Shown here piece after piece: positions 52,039-62,396 of a stretch of DNA of 64,000 nt (position 1 is the stretch's first letter; each line of letters starts with the position of its first letter). The DNA lies in assembly GCA_023375785.1 (NCBI GenBank), contig SZWC01000807.1, forward strand, positions 218,725 to 282,724, written 5' to 3'. Both the position numbers and the translations under genes were made by a program. This DNA comes from Penium margaritaceum. Its lineage: Eukaryota > Streptophyta > Zygnematophyceae > Desmidiales > Peniaceae. The notes beneath the pieces were generated by a model. That model was given only the letters and a program-made list of their open reading frames with translations. It made no database searches and had not been told where the DNA came from.

Positions 52039-52737
52039 TGTTGGAATGATGCTCCTCACCATGGCAGGAGTGACTCCAAATAGGAACACCAAAAAGACAA
52101 GCCTTAGTGGCTTAGTGGTTAATGGTGTCCACCTCTAGAGGCAGGGGCCCGGGTTCAAGTTCCACAAGATGAAATTATGCCCTGCCTCAAGGGAGGTGGA
52201 AGATAGATGCCAGGAAGCTAGCTCAACCTCTAGAGTTCCTCTTTAAGTTTCTAGAAGGCTAGGTGAGGGTCCAGGAAGGTGGCACACCTTCTAGAAGGGG
52301 TGACTTGTCCTACAAGGCATCTAGAGGTGTCTTGGTCTTCTGGAAACCTTCCCTCCTACTAGAAGCAAGCTGAGGAATCTAGGAATGGGCAGAAGCTTCT
52401 AGAGGAGGGAAGGGATGCCTTCCTACGTGGGAAAAGGACAGCCTACCAAGGAGCACTCTCGAAGCCATAGAATCTGCTAGGAAGCTCCAAATCTGGCATG
52501 CTTTGGTGTTCTGGAAAGCTTAGATCAGTGGCTATAGAATGCAACTACTTGTGATCCTTGATCAAGTGTTAGTTCCCATCCAATTGAGGCCAAGAATACT
52601 GCCTCACTCTCTGACCAGATTTTGCCATCCTTGGAACCAGTTGCCTCCACAGTTTCAGTCTCTCCAAAAAGAGTTGGTGGTGTGAACCAGCCACTGCTAG
52701 GGACCCTCCAGGGTGCACACTCACCCTCAGGCCAACA
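52039..52737 (+). mobile_element. Solo LTR of the Copia family (699 bp)
   Basis: A complete LTR (TGTTGGAATGATG...CAGGCCAACA) with no internal region, flanked by perfect 5-bp duplications CACTG (52034-52038 and 52738-52742). The E monomer continues exactly across it once the LTR and one duplicate are discounted. It derives from a full insertion whose LTRs recombined. It gives the best definition of the family LTR in this window. Confidence 0.95.
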
Positions 52738-55700
52738 CACTGTACATGGTTACCATGCCATGTCACTACGTACTGAAGATATATGTGCTTTCTAGTTGAT
52801 TGCTAGTCTTCCCAAACCATTGTTACCCCCCTCTGAATACCTGTGACTTCTGTTGTGAGTTCTCAATGTTCACCACATGAAGTGAAATTCTTTGGTCATG
52901 GTCAGCGACATATGCGTACTTTGGTTGGTCACTGTGCATGGTGGCCATACTTTGCAACTATATATTGAAGGTATTTGTACTTGCTAATTGATCACTAGTA
53001 TTCACAAACCATTATCTTCCACTCTGACCATTTGTGACTCGTGTTATGAGTTGTGAAAGTTTACCGCACATGGTGACATTCTTTGGTCATGATGAGTGAC
53101 ATATCCCTATTTTGGTTGGTCATCGTGCATGGTATCCACACCGTGCAACAACATATGGAAGGTCCTTGTACTTGCTAACTGATACTTGTTGTTCCCAAAC
53201 CATTATTTCCCCCTGTGGCCATTTTTGACGCGTTTTATGAAATGTCAACGTTGACCACACACAGCAGATTTCTTTGGTCAATGCCTACTTTAGTCGGTCA
53301 TTGTGCATGTTAGCAACACTGTGCTACTACTGATTGAAGGTCGTTGTAATTGCTAGTTGAGAACTGATGTTCCCAGACCATTTTTCCCCCCTCTGACCAT
53401 TTGTGATTCGTGTTATTGGTTGTGAAGTTTGAGCACCCACATTGAAGTTCTTAAGTCATAATCAGTTACATATGCCTACTTTGATTGTCCGGTATGCATG
53501 GTAGCCACACCTTGTCACTACGTATTGAAGTTCTCTGTCCTTTCTAGTCAATACATATCGTTCCCAAACCATTGTCTCTCCCTCTGACCATTTGTGACTC
53601 GTGTTATGAGTTGTCAATGTTGACCACAAATAGTGGACTTCTTTGGTCATAGTCAGTGAAGTATGCATCCTTTGGTCCGTCACCGTACACGCTAGCCACA
53701 CCGTACCAGTACTTGTTGAAGGTCTTTGTACTTGCTAGTCGATAACTAGTGGTTTCAACCCATTGTTTCTCCCTCTGATTATTTGTGACTCGTGTTATGA
53801 GTTCTCATCGTTAACCACACACTGTGAAATTCTTTTGGTCATGGTCAGTGAAATATACTTACTTTGATTTGTCATCGTACATGGTTACCATGCCGTGTGA
53901 CTACGTATTCAAGGTCTTTGTGCTTTCTAGTTGATAGCTAGTGTTCTCTAACCATTGCTATCCCACTCTGACTATTGGTGACTTGTGTTGTGAGTTGTCA
54001 ACGTTGACCACATGAAGTGAAATTCTTTGGTCATCGTTAGTGACATATGCATACTTTGGTTGGTCACTGTGCATGGCAGCCACACTGTACCACTATATAC
54101 TGAACGTATTTGTACTTGCTAGTGGATAACTAGTATTATAAAACCATTATCTTCCACTCTGACCATTGTTTTCTCGTGTTATGAGTTGTCAAAGTTTACC
54201 ATACATAGTGACATTCTTTGGTCATGGTCAGTGACATATGCCTACATTGGTTGGTCACCGTGCATGGTATCCACACCATGCCACAACTTATTGAAGGTCC
54301 TTTTGCTTGCTAACCGATACCTGGTATTCCCAAACCATTGTTTCCCCCTCAGACCATTTGTGACTCGTATTATGAATTGTCGACGTTGACCACACACAGC
54401 GGATTTCTTTGGTCAAAGGCAGTACATATGCCTACCTTGGTCGGTCTTTGTGCATGGTAGCCATACTTTGCTACTACTGATTGAAGGTTGTTGTACTTGT
54501 TGGTTGAAAACTGATATTCCCACACCATTGGTTGGTGAACGTTTACCAACCATTTTAAAAATCTTTGGTCATGGTCAGTGACATATGCTTAGTTTGGTTA
54601 TTTGGTGTGCATAGTAGCCACACCATGCCACTACGTATTGAAGTTCTTTGTCCTTTCTAGTCGCTACATGTAACTCCCAAACCATTGTATCTCCCTCAGA
54701 CCATTTGTTACTCGTGTTATGAGTTGTCAACGATGACCACAGGTGGTGGACTTCTTTGGTCATAGTCAGTGACGTATGCATCCTTTGGTTGGTCACTGCC
54801 CATGCTAGCAACACTGTGCCACTACTTGTTTAAGGTATTTGTACTTGCTAGTTGATAACTAGTGTTCCCAACCCATTGTTTCCCCCTCTGACCATTTGTG
54901 ACACGTGTTATGTGTTTTTAACATTAACCAGACACTATGAAATTCATTTTGTCATGTGAGTGACATATGCCTACTTTGGTTTGTCACTGTACTTGGTTAC
55001 CACGCCGTGTCAAAACGTATTGAAGGTATTTGTGCTTTCTAGTTGATAGCTAGTCTTCCCAATCCATTGTTACCCCCCTTTGACTATCTTTGAATCGTGT
55101 TGTGAGTTGTCAAGATTGACCATATGAAGTGAAATTCTTTGGTCATGGTCAGTGACACATGCATGTTTTGGTTGGTGACTGTGCATGGTATTCACACTGT
55201 GCAACTACATATTGAAGTAAGTTTTACTTGTAGTCGATAACTAGTATTCACAAACCATTATCTTCCACTCTGACAATTTGTGACTCATGTTATGAGTTGT
55301 CAAAGTTTACCACACATAGTGACATTCTTTGGTCATTGTGAGTGACATGTGCCTACTTTGGTTGGTCATCGTGCATGGTATCCACCAGGTGCCACAACAT
55401 ATTGAAGGTCCTTGTGCTTGCTAACTGATACCTCGTGTTCCCAGACCATTGTTTCCTTCCTTTGACTATTTGTGACTCGTGTTATGAGTTATCAAGGTTG
55501 ACCACACACTGCGGATTTCTTTGGTCAAAGGCAGTACATATCCCCCCTGTCGGTCATTGTGCATGGTAGCCACACCTTGCTACTACTGATTGAAGTTCGT
55601 TATACTTGCTAGTTGAGAACTGATATTCCCTGACCATTGTTTCACCCATTTGACCGTTTGTGCCTCGTGTTATGGTTGGTGAACGTTGACCACCCATATT

Positions 55701-56332
55701 GAAATTCTTTGGTCATGGTCACTGACATATGCCTAGTTTGGTTGTTTGGTGTGCAAAGTAGCCACACCATGCTACTATGTATTGATGTTTTTTGTCCTTT
55801 CTAGTCAATACATAGGATTCCCAAAGCATTGTCTCTCCCTCTCACCTTTTTTGACGTGAGTTATGAGTTGTCAATGTTGACCACACATAGTGGACTTCTT
55901 TGGACATAGTTAGTGACGTATGCATCCTTTGATTGGTCACTGTGCACGTTAGGCACACTGTGCCACTACATGTTGAAGGCACTTGTACTTGCTAGTTGAT
56001 AACTACTGGTCCCAACCCAGTGTTATCCCCTGTAACCATTTTTGACTCGTGTTTTCAATGTTGACCACGCACAGTGAAGTTCTTTTGGTCATGGTCAGTG
56101 ACATATGCCTACATTGGTTTGTCACTGTACATGGTTACGACGCTGTTTCCCTACGTATTAAAGGTCTTTGTGCTTCCTAGTTGATAGCTGGCCTTCCCAA
56201 ACCATTGTTACCCCCCTCTAACAAGCTGTGACTTGTGTTGTGAGCTGTCAGCGTTGACCACATGAAGTGAAATTCTCTGGTCATGGTCTATGATATGTGC
56301 ATACTTTGGTTGGTCACTGTGCATGGTAGCCA
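52738..56332 (+). repeat. 191-bp satellite HOR array, segment 6
   Basis: The array resumes in the same E monomer. A-type landmarks lie near 53007, 54155 and 55254. A shortened C monomer near 54520-54545 lacks its usual start. A B monomer near 53280 is about 20 bp short. The segment ends in an F monomer at the AGCCA target of Copia element 2. Confidence 0.93.
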
Positions 56333-57033
56333 TGCTGGCTCAAAGGGTGAGTGTGCACCCTGGAGGGTCCGTAGCAGTGGCTGCTTCACACCACCAACTC
56401 TTTTTGGAGACACTGAAACTGTGGAGGCAACTCGTTCCAAGCATGGCAGAAAACTGGTCAAAGAATGAGGCAGTAGTTTTAGCCTGAATTGACTGGGAAT
56501 GAACCCTTGATCAAGGTCCACAAATAGTGGTATTTCATAGCCACTGATCTAAGCTTTCCAGAATACCAAATTATGCCAGATTTGGAGCTTCCTAGCGGAT
56601 TCTATGGCTTCTAGAGTGGCCCTTAGTAGGCTGTCCTTTTCCCACCTAGGAAGGCAGCCCTTCCCTCCTCTAGAAGGTTCTGTCCCTTCCTAGATTCCTC
56701 AGCTTACTTCTTGTAGGAGGGAAGGTTTTGAAAATACCAAGACACCTCTAGATGCCTTGTAGGACAAGTCACCCCTTTTAGAAGGTGTGCTACATTCTTG
56801 GACCCTCACCTGGCCTTGTAGAACCTTAAAGAGGAATGCTAGAGGTTGAGCTAGCATCCTGGCATCTATTTTCCACCTCCCTTGAGGCAGGGCAGAATTT
56901 CATCTTGTGGGACTTGAACCCGGGCCCCTGCCTCTAGAGGTGGACATTATTAACCAATAAGCCACTAAGGCTTGTATTTTTGGTGTTCCTTTTTGGAGTC
57001 ACTCCTGCCATGTTGAGAAACATCACTCCAACA
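56333..57033 (-). repeat. 3' LTR of Copia element 2
   Basis: Runs from TGCTGGCTCAAAGGG to ACTCCAACA, 701 bp, minus orientation. Its end (TTGGCTCA rather than TTGGCCTGA) is shared with the partner LTR at 61699, so this copy belongs to a slightly different subfamily from elements 1 and 3. Confidence 0.93.
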
Positions 57034-57047
57034 ATCTTCCCCTTTGC
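57034..57047 (-). other. Polypurine tract of Copia element 2
   Basis: Minus strand reads GCAAAGGGGAAGAT directly before the 3' LTR, equivalent to the tract at 46595-46606. Confidence 0.8.
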
Positions 57048-57472
57048 AACGAGGTCTCGTGTAAAGTGATGCTGGATCTCTATGTGCTTGGTCCTCCGGT
57101 GTAGCACAGATTTCTTGGTCAGGCTGATGGCACTCATGTTGTCAAATTGAGTGCCGTTGGCTTCTTTTGCGGCACCCCAATCTCCTTGAGCAGTCGCCGT
57201 AGCCATAGTGCCTCCTTTGCGGCTTCCGTGAGCGCAATATACTCCGCCTCAGTGCTGGATACAGCCACACTGTCCTGCTTCTGGCTTGTCCAAGACACCG
57301 CTGCACCACCAAGCACAAAAACATAGCCTGATGTTGACTTGCAGTCATCAACGTCACATGCCCAGTCAGCATCTGAGTAGCCAACCAACTCGAGGGAGTC
57401 GGTCCGGGCTCCCCCTCTGAACACAAGTCGCAAATGTGTCGTTGCCTTCAAGTAGCGGAGGATTCTCTTCAC
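57048..57472 (-). pseudogene. Copia RNase H region (fossil)
   Basis: Signatures RILRYLKATTHL, GYSDADWACDVDDCKSTSGY, VFVLGGAAVSW and SSTEAEYIALTEAAKEALWL identify the Ty1/Copia RNase H domain. The region is homologous to 46000-46556 of element 3. It is part of a broken element. Confidence 0.92.
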
Positions 57473-57478
57473 CGCTTG

Positions 57479-58189
57479 TCAATGTAGCGGCCCCGGATCA
57501 GCAACATAGCGGCTCACTTCTCCTTCAGCAAAGGCAAGGTCAGGCCGCGTCGCCACCATGGCATACATTATGCTGCCAACTGCGGACTGGTACGGTACTC
57601 CAGCCATCTCCGCCTTCTCGTCCTCCGTGCTCGGGCCCATGCTCGAGCTCAGCTCACCTGTCGTTGTCATTGGTGTGTCGATGGGGTTGCACTCCTCCAT
57701 GTTGTAGTAGCGGAGCACCTCCTGCACATATGTTTCTTGACCCNNNNNNNNNNNNNNNNNNNNNNNNNNNNNNNNNNNNNNNNNNNNNNNNNNNNNNNNN
57801 NNNNNNNNNNNNNNNNNNNNNNNNNNNNNNNNNNNNNNNNNNNNNNNNNNNNNNNNNNNNNNNNNNNNNNNNNNNNNNNGGCTCACTTCTCCTTCAGCAA
57901 AGGCAAGGTCAGGCCGCGTCGCCACCATGGCATACATTATGCTGCCAACTGCGGACTGGTACGGTACTCCAGCCATCTCCGCCTTCTCGTCCTCCGTGCT
58001 CGGGCCCATGCTCGAGCTCAGCTCACCTGTCGTTGTCATTGGTGTGTCGATGGGGTTGCACTCCTCCATGTTGTAGTAGCGGAGCACCTCCTGCACATAT
58101 GTTTCTTGACCCATCTCCAGCGTGCGTGCTTTGCGGTCCCTCTTGATGGCGATGCCCAGGTAGTACTCAAGCTCGCCCATGTCTGTCAT
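57479..58189 (-). pseudogene. Copia RT C-terminal region (fossil, interrupted by N gap)
   Basis: Encodes the end of RT: GELEYYLGIAIKRDRKARTL, then PIDTPMTTTGEL and SAVGSIMYAMVATRPDLAFA. A 136-N run (57744-57879) lies within it, flanked by a 233-bp duplicate, so part of the apparent length is artefact. Confidence 0.88.
57511..58112. other. Assembly duplication around a 136-N gap
   Basis: 57511-57743 and 57880-58112 are the same 233-bp sequence on either side of the N run at 57744-57879. Identical overlapping contig ends scaffolded with an artificial gap explain this better than a biological duplication. Confidence 0.92.
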
Positions 58190-58240
58190 CTTGAACCGGC
58201 CGCCAAGCCTTTGCTTCAGGCTCTTGAGCTCTCCCTTATC

Positions 58241-59130
58241 CTAAGACACAAGGATGAGGTCATCCACGTAGAGGACGACAATTTGGTGGAGTCCTGGCTG
58301 ATTATGCACGTAGACGCTGTGATTGGCCTCGCAGTGCCTGAAGCCAAGCTCACCCATGAAACTATCCATCTTGAGGTACCACATGAGTGGAGCTTGCTTC
58401 AGTCCATAGAGCACCTTGCGAAGCCGGCACACCTTCCCTTGTGGCGCATGCACCCCCTCCGGCATCTCCATGTAGACTTCCTTGTCCAGGTTGCCATTGA
58501 GGAATGCGGTTTTCACGTGCATTTGGTGGATTTCGTAGTCGCGTGCCGCTGCCACCGAGAGGATAGTACGGATGGAGGCAAACCTGGCAACTGGTGCAAA
58601 GGTCTTGTTGTAGTGCTCTCTTTTCTCTGGGCATACCCTTTCGCCAACAGCCGCGCCTTGTACCGCTCCACCTTCCCCTCCTTTGCGAGCTTCTTCCGGA
58701 AGATCCACTTGGAGCCGATGATTTTCTCGCCCTCCGGCCGGTCAACCAGCTCCCAAGTGCCGTTCTCCTCGTGGGAGGCAAGCTCATATTTTATAGCTCC
58801 CTCCCACTCAGCCCCATCCTTCAGCTGAAGTGCCTCCTTCACTAATTGAGGCTCCTCTTGCGTGANTCGCCAACAGCCGCGCCTTGTACCGCTCCACCTT
58901 CCCCTCCTTTGCGAGCTTCTTCCGGAAGATCCACTTGGAGCCGATGATTTTCTCGCCCTCCGGCCGGTCAACCAGCTCCCAAGTGCCGTTCTCCTCGTGG
59001 GAGGCAAGCTCATATTTTATAGCTCCCTCCCACTCAGCCCCATCCTTCAGCTGAAGTGCCTCCTTCACTAATTGAGGCTCCTCTTGCGTGAAGAAGGATT
59101 GTGCAAACCCAGTCCAAATGCCCTTATCGG
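58241..59130 (-). pseudogene. Copia reverse transcriptase core (fossil)
   Basis: RT landmarks in order on the minus strand: GTWELVDRPEG, KIIGSKWIFRKKLAKEGKVE, ERYKARLLAKGYAQ, FAPVARFASIRTILSVAA, VKTAFLNGNLDKEVYMEMPE, VLYGLKQAPLMWY and the catalytic YVDD box (VLYVDDLILVS near 58245-58280). These are typical of Ty1/Copia. The N-terminal part is repeated by an assembly artefact (58641-59091). Confidence 0.92.
58641..59091. other. Assembly duplication around a single N (58866)
   Basis: 58641-58865 and 58867-59091 are the same 225 bp separated by one N. It is the third instance of the pattern seen at 16675 and 57744-57879. Confidence 0.92.
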
Positions 59131-59344
59131 AATCATACCTTTTTGTCCTTCTTTGCACACACTTGCTTGTGCGGGGCTCTTGAGGTGGTTTTTGTTGTTG
59201 CTGTCCCCCTTTGATGCCATCCTCTCCAAGCGCCTGTTCCCCCTCTCTTGGAGACCTTGGAGACATCTGTCGACTCCCCACCTCCACGTCCATCTCTGGC
59301 GCTTCACATTCCTCATCCAAACTGGGTGGAATAACGTGTGCCGC

Positions 59345-59848
59345 TCACCCATCTCTCAGACAATGCTCTCCGGTTGGTGGTGAGGTGAGGATGTCACCCT
59401 CATTCACGTCCTCCAGCGTCTCCCCCTCAAGGAGTGCCATCCACTCCCCCATCTTGGAGAGACATGCCTCCTTGTCTGTCCAACGGCTAATCTCGTTGAA
59501 CGTGACGTCGCGACTCTGCACAATCTGCTGCCTCCTTGGGTCAAAAAGCCGGTACGCCTTGCTTCCGCTCTCATATCCAAGGAAAATACACAGGCAAGTA
59601 CGCGGCTCCAGCTTGCACCGTCCCTCACGTGCCTGCACCATTACATGTGCAACAGAACCAAACGCACAGAGGTGATCCACTGCCAGCTTCCTCCCGCTCC
59701 AAACCTCTTGTGGCATCTTCCATGCCTTCTTCTCCTTGTCCTTCAACGGCTTGGTCGGCATGCGTTTCATGATGTAAGCTAATGTCCTTACCGCCTCCGC
59801 CCAATACCGTTGTGTAAGGCCGGCGTCGCTCAACATGGATCGCACCAT
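59345..59848 (-). pseudogene. Copia integrase C-terminal region (fossil)
   Basis: Encodes MLSDAGLTQRYWAEAVRTLA, then PEVW-like PQEVWSGRKL, HLCAFGSVAHV, and CIFLGYESGSKAYRLFDP with SRDVTFNE. This matches the SH3-like tail that follows the integrase catalytic core in Ty1/Copia polyproteins. It is an open stretch inside a broken element. Confidence 0.88.
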
Positions 59849-59890
59849 GTTAAGGATTGTGCGATTCGCTCTCTCTGCGATGCCATTCTG

Positions 59891-60826
59891 TTATAAGGTG
59901 TGCGGAGTTGTTTTCTGCCACTCAATCCCCTTGCTCTTCATCCACCCAAGGTACCCCGCATATTCACCACCGTTGTCACTCTGGCATACCTTCACCTTCA
60001 ACTCTGTTTGCCGCTCCACATCACCCACAAACTCATGCATGCACACAAGGACCTCACTCTTCCGCTTCATTGGGTAGAGGTAGGGTTTCTGGCTGTGGTC
60101 ATCAATGAAGTTGACGACGTAGCGAGCTCCGCCGATGGAGCTCTCAAGCGGTCCACACACATCTGTGTGTACCACGGCCAGTTTTGCCGATGCACATGTC
60201 CCCTTGGCAACAAACGGTTGCCGAGGTGATGTGCCAATGATGCATGGCTCACACACGGTCTCCTTGGTTCCTTCAAGGCCGCTGATATGGAGACCCCGCA
60301 CCACTTCCCTCTTAGCCATCTCCTTCACTGTTGATGGAGAAATGTGGCAGAGTCGGCAGTGCCATAGGTCCAGGTTTCCTCCATCCTTGGTTGCAGGATT
60401 GGCGGCATTGGACCCCACCCGGCTACTGAGGATCTTCATGCGTAGCAGGCACAAGTTGTCCTCCCTCTTGGCACGCGCAATCACCTCACCTTTGCCCTCC
60501 TTGTGGATGAAGGCCTCTTTCTTTGTGAAGAGCACCTCAAGTCCCTTGTCGGTAAGGCGGCTGAAGGAGAGCAGGTTTGCTCCAAAGTTGGGCATATGCA
60601 GCACATCGTAGATTGTGCTCATGACAGGTTTGTCATCCACAATTGACTCAATGCGGACGTTACCCTCACCGGCGGCCACCTCTGTTTTTCCATTGGCCAC
60701 CGTCATGCGTCGCTCTGAGGCGCCATAGGTGACAAATGGCACCCTGTTGCATTCTGTGTGGCAGCCTGATCCGGAGTCAATGACGGCAGCTCCCGGATCA
60801 ATCAAGTTGGTGAAGTTGTACGCCAT
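59891..60826 (-). pseudogene. Copia protease, pre-integrase and integrase core (fossil)
   Basis: A 311-codon open stretch. Residues 1-60 carry the protease active-site context IDSGSGCHTE. DVLHMPNFGANLLSFSRLTD follows, then the pre-integrase box LWHCRLCHIS (about residue 153). The integrase core follows with VHTDVCGPL, NFIDDHSQK and SDNGGEYAG. The open length is unusual among the copies here, but the element as a whole is broken. Confidence 0.92.
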
Positions 60827-60856
60827 AAGGGCGTGCTCATCTTTCTTCCCACCCCG

Positions 60857-61630
60857 CTACGACCAGTCTTTTTTCTTCTCGGGACAGTTGCGCGCGTACT
60901 GGCCCTCCTTGCCGCAGTTGAAGCACTTCCCCCTCTTGTCACCTTTCTTGGTGTCCTGTTTGGCACCCTTCCGCTTGTCGTCTTGGCCTCCACGTTGAGG
61001 ATGAACCATGTAAGCTGAACTTGATGCTGCTGCACTCTCTTGATCGCCACGTTGCATCCACTCATTGCGCACATACTCAGCAACCTTCAGGTACTTCACC
61101 TCGTCGCAAGGCTACTGACCAAGGACTGTGATCATGGGACTCCAACTGTCCGACAAGGCTAGAAGGAGGATCATAGCTTGCAACTGAGAGTCGACCTCCC
61201 AACCAGTACCCATGCACTCCGCTGCGAGCGACTCAATCTGCTGCATGATCTCCATGATGTTGTCGCCTTCGTTGGCTTGGAGGATGACAAGCCGTTAGAA
61301 GATGAAGAGCTTTTTGGCAAGATTGCTTGACTGGTAGATGGAGCAGTGTTTTGACCATGCGTCTGCGGCTAGGGTGCATCCTTGGATGTGGCCAAGTTGT
61401 GGTGGGCATAACGCGGACACAAGGAGTGCCAACGCCTTTTTGCTGCGCTTCTTGTATGCCTCCTTCACCTCAGATGTTGCAGTTTCCGACGGAGCAGTCT
61501 CATCACATTCTACGAGCTCAAGCAGTCCCTTGTCGTCGAGGAAGACCTCAAACTGCCACCTCCACAACGCAAAGCCTGTCCCATCAAACTTAAAGACAAC
61601 GTGGCTGCTCTCTTGCTCGCTGGTCACCAT
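60857..61630 (-). pseudogene. Copia Gag with CCHC zinc knuckle (fossil)
   Basis: Starts at MVTSEQESSHVVFKFDGTGF about 70 bp inside the LTR, with ALWRWQFEVFLDDKGLLELV and KKALALLVSALCPPQLGHIQ. It ends in the knuckle CFNCGKEGQYARNC (about 60887-60928). Homologous to the Gag of element 1 at 15160-15919. Broken. Confidence 0.9.
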
Positions 61631-61698
61631 GTCTTGCTGTTGGAAGCGTGAGATCAAGCTGGCTTTCAACCCCTTAGAGGCATGGGCCCATAACCCTT

Positions 61699-62396
61699 TG
61701 TTGGCTCAGAGGGTGAGTGTGCACCCTGGAGGGTCCTTAGCAGTGGCTGGTTCACACCACCAACTCTTTTTGGAGAGACTGAAACTGTGGAGGCAACTGG
61801 TTCCAAGGATGGCAGAAAAATGATCAGAGAATGAGGTAATAGTTTTGGCTTGAATTGACTAAGAATGAACTCTTGATCAAGGTCCACAAGTAGTGGCATT
61901 TTATAACCACTGATCTAAGCTTTCCAGACCACCAAAGCATGCCAGATTTGGAGCTTCCTAGCAGATTCTATGGCTTCTAGAGTGGCCCTTAGTAGGCTGT
62001 CCTTTTCCTACCTAGGAAGGCATCCCTTCCCTCCTCTAGAAGCTTCTGCCCCTTCCTAGATTCCTCAGCTTGCTTCTGGTAGGAGGGAAGGTTTCCAGGA
62101 GACCAAGACACCTCTAGATGCCTAGTAGGACAAGTCACCCCTTCTAGAAGGTGCCACCTTCCTAACCCTCACCTGGCCTTCTAGAAGCTTAAAGAGGAAT
62201 TCTAGAGGTTGAGCTAGCTTCCTGGCATCTATTTTCCACCTCCCTTGAAGCAGGGCAGAATGTCATCTTGTGGAAAGTGAACCCGGGCCCTTGCCTCTAG
62301 ATGTGGACACCATTAACCACTAAGCCACTAAGGCTTGTCTTTTTGGTGTTCCTTTCTGTAGTCAATCCTGCCATGGTGACGAGCATCACTCCAACA
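61699..62396 (-). repeat. 5' LTR of Copia element 2 (698 bp)
   Basis: Runs from TGTTGGCTCAGAGGG to ACTCCAACA in minus orientation. On the internal side the leader reads AAGGGTTATGGGCCCATGCC, as in element 1. The first Gag Met is only about 70 bp from the LTR. Confidence 0.93.

Larger units (their letters stand above)
56333..62396 (-). mobile_element. Ty1/Copia LTR retrotransposon fossil, element 2 (all domains represented)
   Basis: The most complete Copia copy, minus orientation, with two LTRs and perfect 5-bp duplications AGCCA (56328-56332 and 62397-62401). All expected parts are represented in Ty1/Copia order: Gag with CCHC knuckle, protease, pre-integrase, integrase, RT and RNase H. The copy is broken, with roughly half a dozen breaks. 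Two assembly duplications and 137 N inflate its length. Without them it would be near 5.5 kb. The LTRs differ by several per cent by eye, so the insertion is not recent. Confidence 0.94.

Noticed and set aside
57511-59091. Biological tandem duplications in the Copia RT region
   Set aside because: Both duplicates are exact, of similar size and centred on N characters, and the same pattern recurs at 16675. Assembly artefact is the simpler reading.
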